Source of the DNA: an uncultured Oscillospiraceae bacterium
Lineage (GTDB): Bacteria > Bacillota > Clostridia > Oscillospirales > Oscillospiraceae
Length of the DNA: 37,633 nt
Direction of reading: 5' to 3'
Assembly (NCBI GenBank): GCA_947627285.1
Contig: CANQVL010000026.1
Span: 1-37,633, forward strand
Each line of letters starts with the position of its first letter. The first letter of the stretch is position 1. The translations under genes were made by a program, and so were the position numbers. Shown here one piece after another: positions 9,032 to 17,758 of the stretch. The notes under the pieces are model-generated. The model was given only the letters and a program-made list of their open reading frames with translations. It ran no database searches and had not been told where the DNA came from.

Positions 9032-10899
9032 ACGCTCGCCTCCTCCCACTGCCTGTACAACTCCTCCAGCCTCTCCGTGAGCTCCCCGTGCTCCTCAGTA
9101 AGCTCCATTAGCCTCTGGTAGTCCGTGGCGGCCGCCTCCTGTGCCCTCTCGTTTTCCGCCAGCTTCTCCTCCAGCTGCCCTATCTCCCGCTCAAGCCTCG
9201 CCGCGGACTTTGCCTGCGCGGGAGGCGTTTTTTTCGGCTCCTTTTTTGGTTTTTCCGCCTTCTGCGCCGCCGTCTGCGCAAGCTGCTTTTGCCGCTCAAG
9301 GTACTCCCTGTACTCCTCGTACCCCATTCGGTAGTCCCTCAGCTCACCGCCGCCCATCGCCCAGATCCTCGTGGCAAAGCGGCTTATGAACCACCTGTCG
9401 TGGGAGACGAACAGAAGCGTCTCCCCGTAATCGGAAAGCGCCTCCTCAATCCACTCGCGGCTCGCCACGTCCAGATGGTTTGTGGGCTCGTCAAGTATCA
9501 AAAGGTTTATGTCCGACCTCATGAGCATACAGAGCTTCAGCCGGCTCCTCTCCCCGCCCGACAGCGCCGAGACGCGCGTCTCCACCCCGTCGCCCCGGAA
9601 AAGGAACGCCGCCAGCCTGTCCCGCGCCTCCTGCTGGGAGCATTTGCCCTCGTACATCATTGTCTCCAGCACAGAAAGCTCCTCGTCCTCAAATGTCACG
9701 GTCTGGGGAAGATACGCCGCCTTTACCGCGGGACCCAGGCGTATGAATCCCGCGTCCTCCGGCTCCAGCCCCATTATCATTTTGATGAGCGTGGATTTTC
9801 CAGTACCGTTGTCGCCGATGAGCGCCACCCGCTCACCCTGCTCCACCAGAAGGCGCGTGCCGGAGAGTATCCGCTTGTCCCCGAAGGACTTCTCAACGCC
9901 CTCCGCCACAAGCACCTCGTCCCCGCGAAACTGCGTCTCGCCGAAGCGCGATCTCATTCTCGCCTCCTGCTGGGGGCGGTCCGTGACGCGCATCTTCTCA
10001 ATGCGCTTTTCAATGGAAAACGCCCTCTTGTGCAGCTTGTCAGCCCCCATGAACGCCCACAGGTGCAGGTCGTCCGCCGCCTTCTGGAGCTGGGCGATCT
10101 TCGCCTCCTGCTTCTCGTACTGCCTCAGCCTCTCCTCGTATCTCCTTCGCTTTTCCGTGAGATAGAAGCTGTAATTCCCGCTGTAAAACTCAGGCTTCCC
10201 GTCAACTATCTCGATTATCCTCGATACCGTCCTGTCCAGAAAATACCTGTCGTGGGATATGGCGAGCACCGTCCCCTTGAAGCGGTTTATATAGTCCTCC
10301 AGCCACTCGGCGGCGGACATATCCAGGTGGTTCGTGGGCTCGTCCAGCAACAGTATATCCGTATCCTCCAAAATGAGCCGCGCCAGATTGAGCCTCGTCT
10401 TCTCCCCGCCGGAGAGCTGAGCGTACTCCTGCTCCCTCTGCCGCGCCGGTATCCCCAGCCCGTTGGCAACGGTGTCCCGAAAGCGCTCGAGCTCATATCC
10501 CCCCAGGCGCAGGAACTCAGCCGAGAGCCTATCATAGACCCTCAGCGTGTCGGTAGAGGAATCCCCGGCTGCCATTTTTGCCGCCAGCTCCTCCATCTCC
10601 CCGCCCATCTTAACGATCCTCTCCTGGGCGGCGCGCAGCACGTCCTCGCCGGTAAAACCGTCGGGGTAAACCGGCAGCTGGCTCAGCACCCCCACCCGCT
10701 TGTCCGGCGGCGTCACGATCACGCCCTCGTCAGCGGCGAGCCGCCCCGAGATCACCCGGAAAAGCGTGGTCTTCCCCGCGCCGTTCCTCCCAAGTATCCC
10801 CACATGCTCGCCGGAATTTACGTCAAAGGAGATCCCCTTCAACACATCGTTCCCCTGCTCAAAGGCTATTCTTATATTCTGTACAGAAACATCAATCAT
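9028..10899 (-). CDS. ABC-F family ATPase (ribosome-associated)
   Basis: A 623-residue protein with two ATP-binding cassettes and no membrane segment, the ABC-F layout. Cassette 1: Walker A GRNGAGKTT, signature LSGGEKTRL, Walker B DILLLDEPTNHLD. Cassette 2: Walker A GDNGTGKST, signature LSGGERSRL, Walker B NLLILDEPTNHLD. The linker (about residues 235-310) is rich in Arg, Lys and Glu, as expected for the P-site tRNA interaction motif. A charged C-terminal coiled coil spans about 545-623. ABC-F proteins rescue or protect translating ribosomes. No target-specific feature marks this one as an antibiotic-resistance type, so a housekeeping translation role (YfmR/Uup-like) is more likely. ATG 10899 is used; a TTG 21 bases upstream lies within the terminator hairpin. 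Confidence 0.93.
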   Translation of the reverse strand: MIDVSVQNIRIAFEQGNDVLKGISFDVNSGEHVGILGRNGAGKTTLFRVISGRLAADEGVIVTPPDKRVGVLSQLPVYPDGFTGEDVLRAAQERIVKMGGEMEELAAKMAAGDSSTDTLRVYDRLSAEFLRLGGYELERFRDTVANGLGIPARQREQEYAQLSGGEKTRLNLARLILEDTDILLLDEPTNHLDMSAAEWLEDYINRFKGTVLAISHDRYFLDRTVSRIIEIVDGKPEFYSGNYSFYLTEKRRRYEERLRQYEKQEAKIAQLQKAADDLHLWAFMGADKLHKRAFSIEKRIEKMRVTDRPQQEARMRSRFGETQFRGDEVLVAEGVEKSFGDKRILSGTRLLVEQGERVALIGDNGTGKSTLIKMIMGLEPEDAGFIRLGPAVKAAYLPQTVTFEDEELSVLETMMYEGKCSQQEARDRLAAFLFRGDGVETRVSALSGGERSRLKLCMLMRSDINLLILDEPTNHLDVASREWIEEALSDYGETLLFVSHDRWFISRFATRIWAMGGGELRDYRMGYEEYREYLERQKQLAQTAAQKAEKPKKEPKKTPPAQAKSAARLEREIGQLEEKLAENERAQEAAATDYQRLMELTEEHGELTERLEELYRQWEEASV

Positions 10900-10919
10900 T
10901 ATCGCACCAAAAAACGCCA

Positions 10920-10948
10920 AAAAAGACCGTCCATTGGGCGGTCTTTTT
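10920..10948 (-). terminator. bidirectional intrinsic terminator upstream of the ABC-F gene
   Basis: Arms AAAAAGACCG (10920-10929) and CGGTCTTTTT (10939-10948) around a 9-base loop, with T-runs at both ends. On the minus strand it stands between the CD1247-like and ABC-F genes, only 20 bases from the ABC-F start, so it could terminate or attenuate entry into the ABC-F and ydcF-like genes. Confidence 0.8.
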
Positions 10949-10963
10949 AATTGTTAAATGTTT

Positions 10964-11485
10964 TTAGTCTTCCGGCTCCAAATCCTCGTCGTCGTACTCC
11001 TCGTAGTCGTCGTCATCGTCGTCCCCGTCCTCGTCCTCATCGTCCATCTCGGTGAGGTCAAGCTCCAGGGTCTCGCCGCACTCGGGGCACTGGATTACGC
11101 CCTGCTCAAGGTCGCCCTCCTCAAGCACCAGCTCGGCGCCGCAGGCGGGGCACTCCACCTCGTACTCATACTCCTCGTCCTCATCCTCGTCCTCAGGCTC
11201 ATGGTGATGGGGGTGGGGGTGATGATGGTGGCAGCAGCACTCGTCGGCGTCGTCAATATCCTCCTCGCCGTAGACCAGATCCTCCACCAGCTCCAAATCG
11301 TCGGACACGGCGTCAAGACCGTCGCCCAGCTCCTCGATGGAGGACTGAAGGTCCTCGTGCTCCAGGGCAAGGTCCTCCAGAACATCGACTATCTGCGCGA
11401 GTATCTTCCCCTCGCCCTTCTCGGTGTCAAGTCCCATACCCTCCATAAGTCCCTTGATATAAGCTACTTTTTCGGCAGGCGTCAT
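10964..11485 (-). CDS. CD1247-type acidic zinc-ribbon protein
   Basis: A 173-residue very acidic protein. Residues 1-75 are helical (MTPAEKVAYIKGLMEGMGL...LAQIVDVLEDLALEHEDLQSSIEELG), matching the N-terminal domain named after C. difficile CD1247. A Cys/His-rich stretch follows (CCCHHHHPHPHHH, near residue 85), then a two-CPxC zinc ribbon (CPACGAEL and CPECGETL, about 110-138), and a tail made almost wholly of Asp and Glu. Function is unknown. I infer zinc binding by the ribbon and possible extra metal binding by the His cluster. ATG 11485 is preceded by AAGGAGG. It lies 47 bases after efp, a neighbour relation that suggests a translation-linked role. Confidence 0.75.
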   Translation of the reverse strand: MTPAEKVAYIKGLMEGMGLDTEKGEGKILAQIVDVLEDLALEHEDLQSSIEELGDGLDAVSDDLELVEDLVYGEEDIDDADECCCHHHHPHPHHHEPEDEDEDEEYEYEVECPACGAELVLEEGDLEQGVIQCPECGETLELDLTEMDDEDEDGDDDDDDYEEYDDEDLEPED

Positions 11486-11532
11486 TTTATTTTCCTCCTT
11501 TTCCACAAAAAGCGTATTTCCGCTTAAAGGGC

Positions 11533-12102
11533 TCAGCCCTTCGCGCGCTCAAGATATTCGCCGGTGCGGGTGTCAATGCGTATCCTGTCGCCCACGTTGA
11601 TGAAAAGGGGCACCTTTATCTCGGCGCCGGTCTCCAGCGTGGCGGGCTTTAAGGTGTTGGTTGCGGTGTTACCCGCAAAGCCGGGGTCGGTATCGGTGAT
11701 CTCAAGCTCCACAAAGTTGGGGGGCTCCACGGAGAAGACGTCGCCCTTGTAGGAGCTGATGACGCAGATCATATTCTCCTTGACAAAGCGGAAGTTGTCT
11801 CCCAGCTTCGAGCCGGAAACAGGCTCCTGCTCGTAGGTCTCCGGGTCCATGAAGTAGTAAAGGTCCCCGTCCTGATAGAGGTACTCCGCCTCCTTGCGCT
11901 CCACAAACGCCTCCTCGAACTTGGCGGTGGGGTTGAAGGAGGTCTCTGTCACGGCGCCGGTAATGAGGTTCTTCATCTTGGTCCTGACAAAGGCCGCGCC
12001 CTTTCCGGGCTTGACGTGCTGGAACTCCACGACCACGACGGGCTTGCCCTCGTACTCAAATGTCTTTCCGTTTCTGAAATCGCTGGCGGTAATAGTTGCC
12101 AT
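11533..12102 (-). CDS. efp: elongation factor P
   Basis: A 189-residue EF-P, which binds between the ribosomal P and E sites and relieves stalling at polyproline. The three beta-barrel domains are visible: the KOW-like N-terminal domain ([38 protein letters not shown]), the OB domain starting near residue 65, and the C-terminal OB domain ending [19 protein letters not shown]. The loop KPGKG places a lysine at residue 34, the position modified in many bacteria. No gene for a modifying enzyme is visible nearby. GGGAGG precedes the ATG at 8 bases. It follows pepP and is followed by the CD1247-like gene, a typical Clostridial order. Confidence 0.97.
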   Translation of the reverse strand: MATITASDFRNGKTFEYEGKPVVVVEFQHVKPGKGAAFVRTKMKNLITGAVTETSFNPTAKFEEAFVERKEAEYLYQDGDLYYFMDPETYEQEPVSGSKLGDNFRFVKENMICVISSYKGDVFSVEPPNFVELEITDTDPGFAGNTATNTLKPATLETGAEIKVPLFINVGDRIRIDTRTGEYLERAKG

Positions 12103-12150
12103 TTTGTTTATCCTCCCGTAGAGTATTATACATGATAGAATATCTGATTT

Positions 12151-12179
12151 ATTCTACCGCACATTTTCCCTTTTTGCAA
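12151..12179 (-). promoter_or_regulatory. probable promoter of efp
   Basis: On the minus strand TTGCAA (12174-12179), a 17-base spacer and TAGAAT (12151-12156). It lies in the 106-base gap between pepP and efp. A second -10-like TATAAT occurs closer to the gene but lacks a -35. Confidence 0.5.
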
Positions 12180-12208
12180 GAGAAATTATGCTTTTATACC
12201 AAAACTTT

Positions 12209-13279
12209 TCAGTCGCAGAACACCAAAAGCTCCTTGGGCAGCTCCGTAAGGTCAAAGCACCCGTCCTCTTTTATCTCGATGACGTCCTCGATACGCACGC
12301 CGAACCTCCCCGGAAGGTATATCCCCGGCTCCATGGAGATTACGTCCCCCGCACGGAGCACGTTGTCGCTCTTTGGCGAGCAGCTGGGGTACTCGTGGAT
12401 GTCGATGCCCACGCCGTGGGAGAGGGAATGGGTGAAATACTCCCCGTAGCCCGCGTCGGCGATGACCTTGCGCGCGACGCCGTCCAGCTCCTTACCCGTG
12501 AGCCCCGCCTTCGCTGCGGAAATCGCGGTCACCTGGGCGTCCAGAACGGTGCTGTATACCTTCTCCATCTCCTTCGTGGGCGCGCCGATGGAGACGGTGC
12601 GGGTGGTGTCGGAGCAGTAGCCCTTGTAGAGCGCCCCGAAGTCCATGGTCAAAAAGCCTCTCTGGAGCTTCACGTCCCTGGGCTTGCCGTGGGGCACGCT
12701 GGAGAGCGGGCCGGACACGACTATGGGGTCAAAGGACTTGTCCTGCGCGCCGAGCTTCAGCATCTGGCAGGTGAGCTCCGCCGCCAGCTCCCTCTCGGTG
12801 ATGTCGGGCGTGATGAGCTTCAGCGTATTCTCAAACGCCCTGTCCGCTATCCTCTGCGCCGCCACAAGGTACTCCATCTCCTCCGGCGACTTAACAGCCC
12901 GAAGGTCCCGGAGGATGTCCTGCCCCGCCGTAAATTCCGGCTCCAGCTTCCCCCGGAGCGAGGTGTATGCGGCGTAGCTGAGCCACCGCTCCTCCACCGC
13001 CAGCTTCGTGACACCGTGGGCCTTGAAGTAGTCGTTCATCAGCTCATAAACCGGCTTGTCATTGGAGCATATGACCTCCACCTCGGAGATTGACCGGCTC
13101 GCCTCCTCAAAATACCTGGCGTCGATAAAAAGCGCCGCCGAGCCGTCGGCGCAGATTATAAGCTCCCCCGCCGAGGACCCGAACCCCGTGGCGTAATACC
13201 TGTTCTGGTCGGAGGTGACAAAGATCGCCTGCGCCTCCCTCCCCGTCAGCGCGGCGGAGATCTTCTTTACGTTGTTCAT
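12209..13279 (-). CDS. M24 family Xaa-Pro aminopeptidase
   Basis: A 356-residue cytoplasmic metallopeptidase predicted to remove N-terminal residues that precede proline. The creatinase-type N-terminal domain covers about residues 1-125. The pita-bread catalytic domain follows with the five metal ligands in the usual order: Asp in FLTMDFGALYKGY, Asp in CSDTTRT, His in HSLSHGVGIDIHE, Glu in SMEPGIYL and Glu in GVRIEDVIEI. Length is typical of the Clostridial YqhT/PapA group. ATG 13279 is used, with AAAGGGG upstream; it follows the YqeG-like stop by 14 bases. Its position before efp is a frequent gene pair and fits a shared interest in proline-containing proteins, although that link is inference. 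Confidence 0.93.
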   Translation of the reverse strand: MNNVKKISAALTGREAQAIFVTSDQNRYYATGFGSSAGELIICADGSAALFIDARYFEEASRSISEVEVICSNDKPVYELMNDYFKAHGVTKLAVEERWLSYAAYTSLRGKLEPEFTAGQDILRDLRAVKSPEEMEYLVAAQRIADRAFENTLKLITPDITERELAAELTCQMLKLGAQDKSFDPIVVSGPLSSVPHGKPRDVKLQRGFLTMDFGALYKGYCSDTTRTVSIGAPTKEMEKVYSTVLDAQVTAISAAKAGLTGKELDGVARKVIADAGYGEYFTHSLSHGVGIDIHEYPSCSPKSDNVLRAGDVISMEPGIYLPGRFGVRIEDVIEIKEDGCFDLTELPKELLVFCD

Positions 13280-13293
13280 TTTAAAAACCCCTT

Positions 13294-13812
13294 TCAATTG
13301 TGTTTGCGCTCCCTGCGGAAGGGAAGCTCAAAAAAATAACGTATCGCCAAAAATATATTCGTGAACCTTATGGGCTCCACCAAAAGCATATGTACCCCCG
13401 CAAGGCTCGCGGCGATTGTGTCTGTATATATCTGGTCCCCCGCCAGCGCCGCCCTCTCCGGCGGTATGCCCGAAAGCTCCAGCGCCCGCCGCACACCGCG
13501 CGGGCTGGGCTTTCCGGCGCGCTTCAAAAAAGGTATGTCCAGGAGCCTCGCGAACACCTCCGGCCTCTCGCCCTTGTTGTTGGAGACGATAAAAAGCCCG
13601 ATCCCCGCGTCCCTGACCCTCGCCGCCCAGTCGGTGACCCGTTTTTCAAGTGTCAGCGTCTTGTAGGGCGCTATGGTGTTGTCCACGTCAAGTATCAGCA
13701 GCTCCACGCCCATGGAGCGCAAAAGCTCCGGCTCAATATCCGTCACGCTGTCAAATTTTCTCTCCGGCAGCAGGGAAAATCTCATATCCTTGCACCCCGC
13801 GCATAAAATCAT
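13294..13812 (-). CDS. YqeG-family HAD phosphatase (subfamily IIIA)
   Basis: A 172-residue hydrolase of the haloacid dehalogenase superfamily. Motif I is LLILDVDNTIAPY (nucleophile Asp), motif II FIVSNN, and the later motifs KRAGKPSP and ALAGDQIYTDT supply the lysine and the metal-binding aspartate. YqeG proteins are cytoplasmic; some act on phosphatidylglycerophosphate (GEP4-like) and the rest are uncharacterised. The C-terminus carries a short hydrophobic, aromatic stretch (IFLAIRYFFELPF) that could touch the membrane. The start is uncertain: ATG 13812 has a GGGGA site at reasonable spacing, while an internal ATG at 13785 would match shorter relatives. It begins the minus-strand block and is divergent from the unknown gene at 13863. 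Confidence 0.87.
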   Translation of the reverse strand: MILCAGCKDMRFSLLPERKFDSVTDIEPELLRSMGVELLILDVDNTIAPYKTLTLEKRVTDWAARVRDAGIGLFIVSNNKGERPEVFARLLDIPFLKRAGKPSPRGVRRALELSGIPPERAALAGDQIYTDTIAASLAGVHMLLVEPIRFTNIFLAIRYFFELPFRRERKHN

Positions 13813-13862
13813 ACAGGTTGTCCCCGACAATGGCAGTATAGCATACTTTGGGTGAAATGTAT

Positions 13863-14609
13863 ATGTCTGAAATGAAAATTTATCTCTCCGCTCCCCCCGG
13901 GCTTATAGCCGAGGCGTCAAAAATCGGTCCCGTCTGCGCCATGACCCACCGCCTGGGCAGGGACCTGCGCCTTTACCGCTCCCCCATGCCGGCGGCGCGG
14001 CCCGAGCTTATCGACGTGGATATGTCCTCCTTCACCGGCCGCGGTCCACTGGACGCCATAGCCGAGGAGCTCACAGGCGAATGTGTCCGCGTCGGCGCCT
14101 CCGGCCTCGTCCTCGGCCTGCCACGCCCAAATCCCGCCCTTCTCTCCTTCTGCTCCGCTCTCTCGGAAAAAGCCGTCCGGCGCGGCATACGCCTCTACCT
14201 TCCCGAGCCCTACGCCGCCGTCCCCGGCTGCCGTATCGCGCTCCCCGCGCAAAATACACGCGGCTCCTTCGAGGGCAGATTAAAGCGCCTCGCCGCCCTT
14301 TACGGCGCCGAACGGCTCGCCCTCGAGCTGGAGCTGACCTACACCGAATACACCCTCCCCTGCCCCACGGGCCTCGGCTCCCTTGTCTCCCCAAAAGCTC
14401 TCCCGCCCCTGCGCCCCTTTTACTCCCCCCGCCTTTGTGCCAACTACGCCACCTACCTCAAAAACCGCCGCCTTCGCCTCCTCCTCTGGAACACCCCCCA
14501 AACCCTGGCGAAAAAGCTCCGCCTCGCCTCCGCCCTCGGCATAAAGGAATTTTTCATCTACTACCCCCACATATCCTCCCTGCCCCCCATAACGCAAAAA
14601 AATCTGTGA
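13863..14609 (+). CDS. protein of unknown function, TIM-barrel-like
   Basis: About 248 residues, cytoplasmic, no signal peptide or membrane segment. I do not recognise the family. The pattern of alternating strands and helices (KIYLSAP, GLVLGLPRP, IRLYLPEP, LALELELTYTEY, LRLLLWN, KEFFIYYPH) resembles a small TIM barrel such as those of polysaccharide deacetylase-like or glycoside hydrolase-like proteins, but no catalytic motif is visible. The third codon positions are extremely C-rich, more than in neighbouring genes, yet the frame is clearly maintained. ATG 13863 has a weak GGGTG site; two other ATGs lie within 12 bases. It is divergent from yqeG across a gap of only about 50 bases and ends inside a strong terminator. 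It is a single gene. Confidence 0.6.
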   Translation: MSEMKIYLSAPPGLIAEASKIGPVCAMTHRLGRDLRLYRSPMPAARPELIDVDMSSFTGRGPLDAIAEELTGECVRVGASGLVLGLPRPNPALLSFCSALSEKAVRRGIRLYLPEPYAAVPGCRIALPAQNTRGSFEGRLKRLAALYGAERLALELELTYTEYTLPCPTGLGSLVSPKALPPLRPFYSPRLCANYATYLKNRRLRLLLWNTPQTLAKKLRLASALGIKEFFIYYPHISSLPPITQKNL

Positions 14610-14632
14610 ATCCCGCAGGGATCCACAGATTT
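14600..14632 (+). terminator. intrinsic terminator of the unknown gene
   Basis: 15-base arms (14600-14614 and 14618-14632) with one mismatch and a GCA loop, followed by CTTTTT. The left arm includes the last codons and TGA of the gene at 13863-14609. Confidence 0.85.
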
Positions 14633-14653
14633 CTTTTTCCCGTCTTCCCCGTG

Positions 14654-14684
14654 CCCCCGGACCGGAATTTCACCGGCCCGGGGG
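14654..14684 (-). terminator. GC-rich hairpin after the SLH protein gene
   Basis: Arms CCCCCGGACCGG (14654-14665) and CCGGCCCGGGGG (14673-14684), one mismatch, 7-base loop, 34 bases beyond the stop of the minus-strand SLH gene. It lacks a T-run but the stem is very stable. Confidence 0.55.
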
Positions 14685-14717
14685 TGGGAATTTGAGGTGA
14701 TAAAGAAGAAAGCTGAG

Positions 14718-17681
14718 TTATTTCGCGAGTTTATCGTAGAGGGCGAGGATAGTGGCGAGGTCCGACCTCTTGGACGTGTCGGCGGGGGTGAATTTGTTGT
14801 TGTCGCCCGTGATGACGCCCTTCATGGAGCACCATGCCACAGCCTCCTGCGCCCAGTCGGAGATCTGGTCGGCGTCGTCAAAGGTCAGGTCAAACGTCTC
14901 GTCCTCCGCGAATCCGCCGGAGCCGATCTTCTGCTCGTAGAAGTACAGCATCGCCGCCATCTGCTCGCGGGTGATGGTGTCCGTGGGCTTAAACGTTCCG
15001 TCGCCGCAGCCGCTGATAACGCCCGCGCTCGCCGCCCAGCGGATCGCCTCGGTGTACCACTCGTTTTCGGGGACGTCGGGGAAGGGTATCTCGGCTTCGA
15101 CCTCGGGTTGACCCTCAAGGTTCCAGAGGATCCCCGCCATCTCCGCGCGGGTGACGGTCTTTTCGGGTGCGAACACGACCACGTCAATGCCCCGCATGAG
15201 GTTGTGGGCTATGGCGTAGTCCACGTATTCATGATACCACTCGGTAACGTCGATGTCGGGGAACGCCAGCGACGGGCACTCGTAGACCTCTGCCGTAACT
15301 GTGACGTTGGAGGCGGGCATGGTGAAGGTGTAAGTCCCGTCCTCGTTGTCCGTGACAGCGACTGCCGCGCCGTTGGCGGCGGTGACGGTGAGGCCCGAGA
15401 CGTGGTAATTCTCGTCAGGGGTGACGGTGACGGTGATCTCTGTCCCCGCCGTTGCGCTCGTGGCGGAAAGCTCCACCTCGGCGTTCTCCACCTCCTCAAC
15501 CTTCACAGAGTAAGACGAAGGCGCAGGCGGCACATACGCGTCGCGCTTGATGGTAACGATGTAGGTCGTCTCGGCGCTTTCATGCGTAACCTTTATTGTG
15601 ACCGTATTTTCGCCCACCTCAAGGTCGGGGACGGTGATTGTGGTGCCGCTTGTTCCGCTAGATCCGCCGGTGACGGCAACCTCCCCTTCCTCGCGCTCAG
15701 CGGTGACTGTATCCGCAGAGGCTACCTTTGTGGCGGTAAGAGTCAGCTCCTTGACGCTGTAAGGAACGCTGACAGTGTAGGTCTTTTCCTCCTTGCTGGG
15801 GTCAAACGTCTCCATAGTTCCAGCGGAGGAGGTCAGGTCCTTTAACGTTCCGTTTTTCAGCGCGATCAGCTTGAAGGTGGAAAAACCGTCAATTGTAAAG
15901 GTCACCTTTTTGTTTAGAACTGTAACATCATAACGGTTAATTTTCCCATTGTGCTCATGGAGGACAATTATATTGCCAATGCTTCCGTTAAATCCATCGG
16001 GTACGGGAATCGACATCTCCACCGGCGTGGTGACGTTCAGCACGGTTTTCTCTTTCAGGGTAACAGCGTTCTTCGTATCCTCGCCAACAGTAGTCAGGTG
16101 TATATCGTCCCTGTCAGGGGCTGTGGAAGCAATTACCTGATAATACGGGGTGATGTCCAGCGTGAGGATACCGGCGGTCTTGTTGTATTCCTCCACCTTG
16201 GTCTCCACTGTGGTGAGGACATGGACATAAATCTCCTCATTCTCAACATTAACAGCGTTGCCAAACTCTGCCTTGACGCTGTCCGGTTCCTGCGCAAAAC
16301 TTTTGGCGGCTGTTGCCTGTTCCTCAGTGGGAAGATCTGCCGTGATACCGCCAACGGCAGTTTTAAGCTCCGTCCTGCTATCCTCGGATATGCTGTCATC
16401 AAATTCCGGCTCCACGACCTCCGTCGCGTCTACCTTGGGGATCAGGTCTCCCTCGTTTTCCTTCTCGACAAGGAATCCACCGTTGTCCACAAAGGCGTCC
16501 GCCACATCTCCAACGGTGTGCGTCTTTCCGTCAGAGGTTGTCACCTTTGCGCCCTTTTCAAGATCAACGGCTTTGTCGCCATCGCTCGTGACCGTGCTAC
16601 TGCCGGAGAGTGTCAGACTGGAACCTGCCTCACACTTGACGGCAGGGGTTTCATCGGTGACGGTGATGTTGGAGGGTGCGCCGTTACTATAGGTCTTGCC
16701 GTCCTCAACCGTCAGCGAGCCATTCTCCCCGACGGTAACAAGGTTCTTGCCTGCGGGCGCTGTTCCCTCGACCTGCACGCCGTCGAGCGCAACAGCGCCG
16801 CCGTTGGAAACGGTCATAGACGCGTTGTTGAATTTCAGGTATGTGCTGCTGGGCCATTCATAGTGTTGTGAATAACCTTCATTAAAGATAAAATTCAATC
16901 CACTGAGATTGAGCTTGCCGCCGTTGACAGTCAACCCTGCGCCGGCACCGTCTTCTTCACCAATCGTTACAATGCACCGATGTGATGCAGAGTCGCTGCT
17001 CTCGCCCAGAACGTGATCTGTTTTAATGTTTAGCACAGCGCCGTCCCGGATTTCCAGCCCCTTAGTGAAGTTGATCTGATTTTCCTCTGGAGGATATTCA
17101 ATCGTTCCTGTACTGTGCCACATACGGGAAGATCTGCTTGTAATCGTTATCCCTTCCACGCTTCCGTTATAGACGGTAATAACTTCCTCTCCGTTAAGTG
17201 CGCCGATACCGTCTTCTTCCTTATTGCCGGTGAGCACAACCTTTTTATCGAATGTGTTGACGATACTTGCGTAGTTACTTTGCTGGCTAGAGGAAAAACT
17301 AATCATAATGGGAGCGTCCTTGTCAATAACATATTCAGACTTAACCCATTTCTGATTCTCCGGCATAAAATCATAATCCCAATATTCCCACTCGCTCCTA
17401 GGTACTACGCCCTTCATAAGGATTTCAAATATTCCCTGTAAAGTATCTGCTTCTAGCCTGAGAATTGCTGTTTGTTTGCTGGCTACCGATTGCGTTATGC
17501 TATTTTCGTCTCTCGAGTCTTTACTACCTCCAGCATAATAAGTAACCTCTTGATACGTACAGGAAAATTGGACATTATCTAATGTGGATTTGACCTCTTG
17601 ATTATCAGAAGCCGCAAGCGCCGTGGTGACAAAGGAACACAGCAAAGCCACCGCCAGCAAAATCGGTAAAATTTTTCGCAT
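14718..17681 (-). CDS. secreted SLH-domain surface protein
   Basis: A 987-residue cell-surface protein. A signal peptide covers about residues 1-23 (MRKILPILLAVALLCSFVTTALAA). Residues 24-400 are rich in short strands with Gly, Asn and Asp turns (LTVNGGKLNLSG, MTVSNGGAVALDGV), suggesting a beta-helix. Next comes a Val/Glu-rich region, a cadherin-like sandwich domain (about 620-720) and a bacterial Ig-like repeat (about 725-800). Three C-terminal SLH domains follow (FPDIDVTEWYHEYVDYAI, FPDVPENEWYTEAIRWA, FDDADQISDWAQEAVAWC) that anchor proteins to pyruvylated wall polymers. ATG 17681 is chosen because GAGGAGG lies 9 bases upstream. No proper promoter is fixed next to the gene: a TATAAT at 17703-17708 overlaps the leader and lacks a -35. 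The putative invertible promoter segment lies at 17759-18026. The ligand is unknown; adhesion or S-layer roles are possible. Confidence 0.9.
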   Translation of the reverse strand: MRKILPILLAVALLCSFVTTALAASDNQEVKSTLDNVQFSCTYQEVTYYAGGSKDSRDENSITQSVASKQTAILRLEADTLQGIFEILMKGVVPRSEWEYWDYDFMPENQKWVKSEYVIDKDAPIMISFSSSQQSNYASIVNTFDKKVVLTGNKEEDGIGALNGEEVITVYNGSVEGITITSRSSRMWHSTGTIEYPPEENQINFTKGLEIRDGAVLNIKTDHVLGESSDSASHRCIVTIGEEDGAGAGLTVNGGKLNLSGLNFIFNEGYSQHYEWPSSTYLKFNNASMTVSNGGAVALDGVQVEGTAPAGKNLVTVGENGSLTVEDGKTYSNGAPSNITVTDETPAVKCEAGSSLTLSGSSTVTSDGDKAVDLEKGAKVTTSDGKTHTVGDVADAFVDNGGFLVEKENEGDLIPKVDATEVVEPEFDDSISEDSRTELKTAVGGITADLPTEEQATAAKSFAQEPDSVKAEFGNAVNVENEEIYVHVLTTVETKVEEYNKTAGILTLDITPYYQVIASTAPDRDDIHLTTVGEDTKNAVTLKEKTVLNVTTPVEMSIPVPDGFNGSIGNIIVLHEHNGKINRYDVTVLNKKVTFTIDGFSTFKLIALKNGTLKDLTSSAGTMETFDPSKEEKTYTVSVPYSVKELTLTATKVASADTVTAEREEGEVAVTGGSSGTSGTTITVPDLEVGENTVTIKVTHESAETTYIVTIKRDAYVPPAPSSYSVKVEEVENAEVELSATSATAGTEITVTVTPDENYHVSGLTVTAANGAAVAVTDNEDGTYTFTMPASNVTVTAEVYECPSLAFPDIDVTEWYHEYVDYAIAHNLMRGIDVVVFAPEKTVTRAEMAGILWNLEGQPEVEAEIPFPDVPENEWYTEAIRWAASAGVISGCGDGTFKPTDTITREQMAAMLYFYEQKIGSGGFAEDETFDLTFDDADQISDWAQEAVAWCSMKGVITGDNNKFTPADTSKRSDLATILALYDKLAK

Positions 17682-17758
17682 AATATATAACCTCCTCAAA
17701 AAATTATAATTGAGTAACCGATTTTAACTCCACCTGTCGCGCGCCGCCTCCTTCCGTG

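Noticed and set aside
9028-10899. Antibiotic-resistance ABC-F protein
   Set aside because: Both cassettes and linker look like general translation-factor types and nothing in sequence or context points to resistance.
9289-10950. Long plus-strand open frames opposite the ABC-F and transporter genes (for example 9289-10950 and 27555-29069)
   Set aside because: They are antisense shadows caused by GC-rich codon use; the minus-strand frames have clear domains and ribosome sites.
17703-17708. TATAAT upstream of the SLH gene as its promoter
   Set aside because: It is only about 22 bases before the ATG, so the start point would fall in the ribosome site, and no -35 is present.
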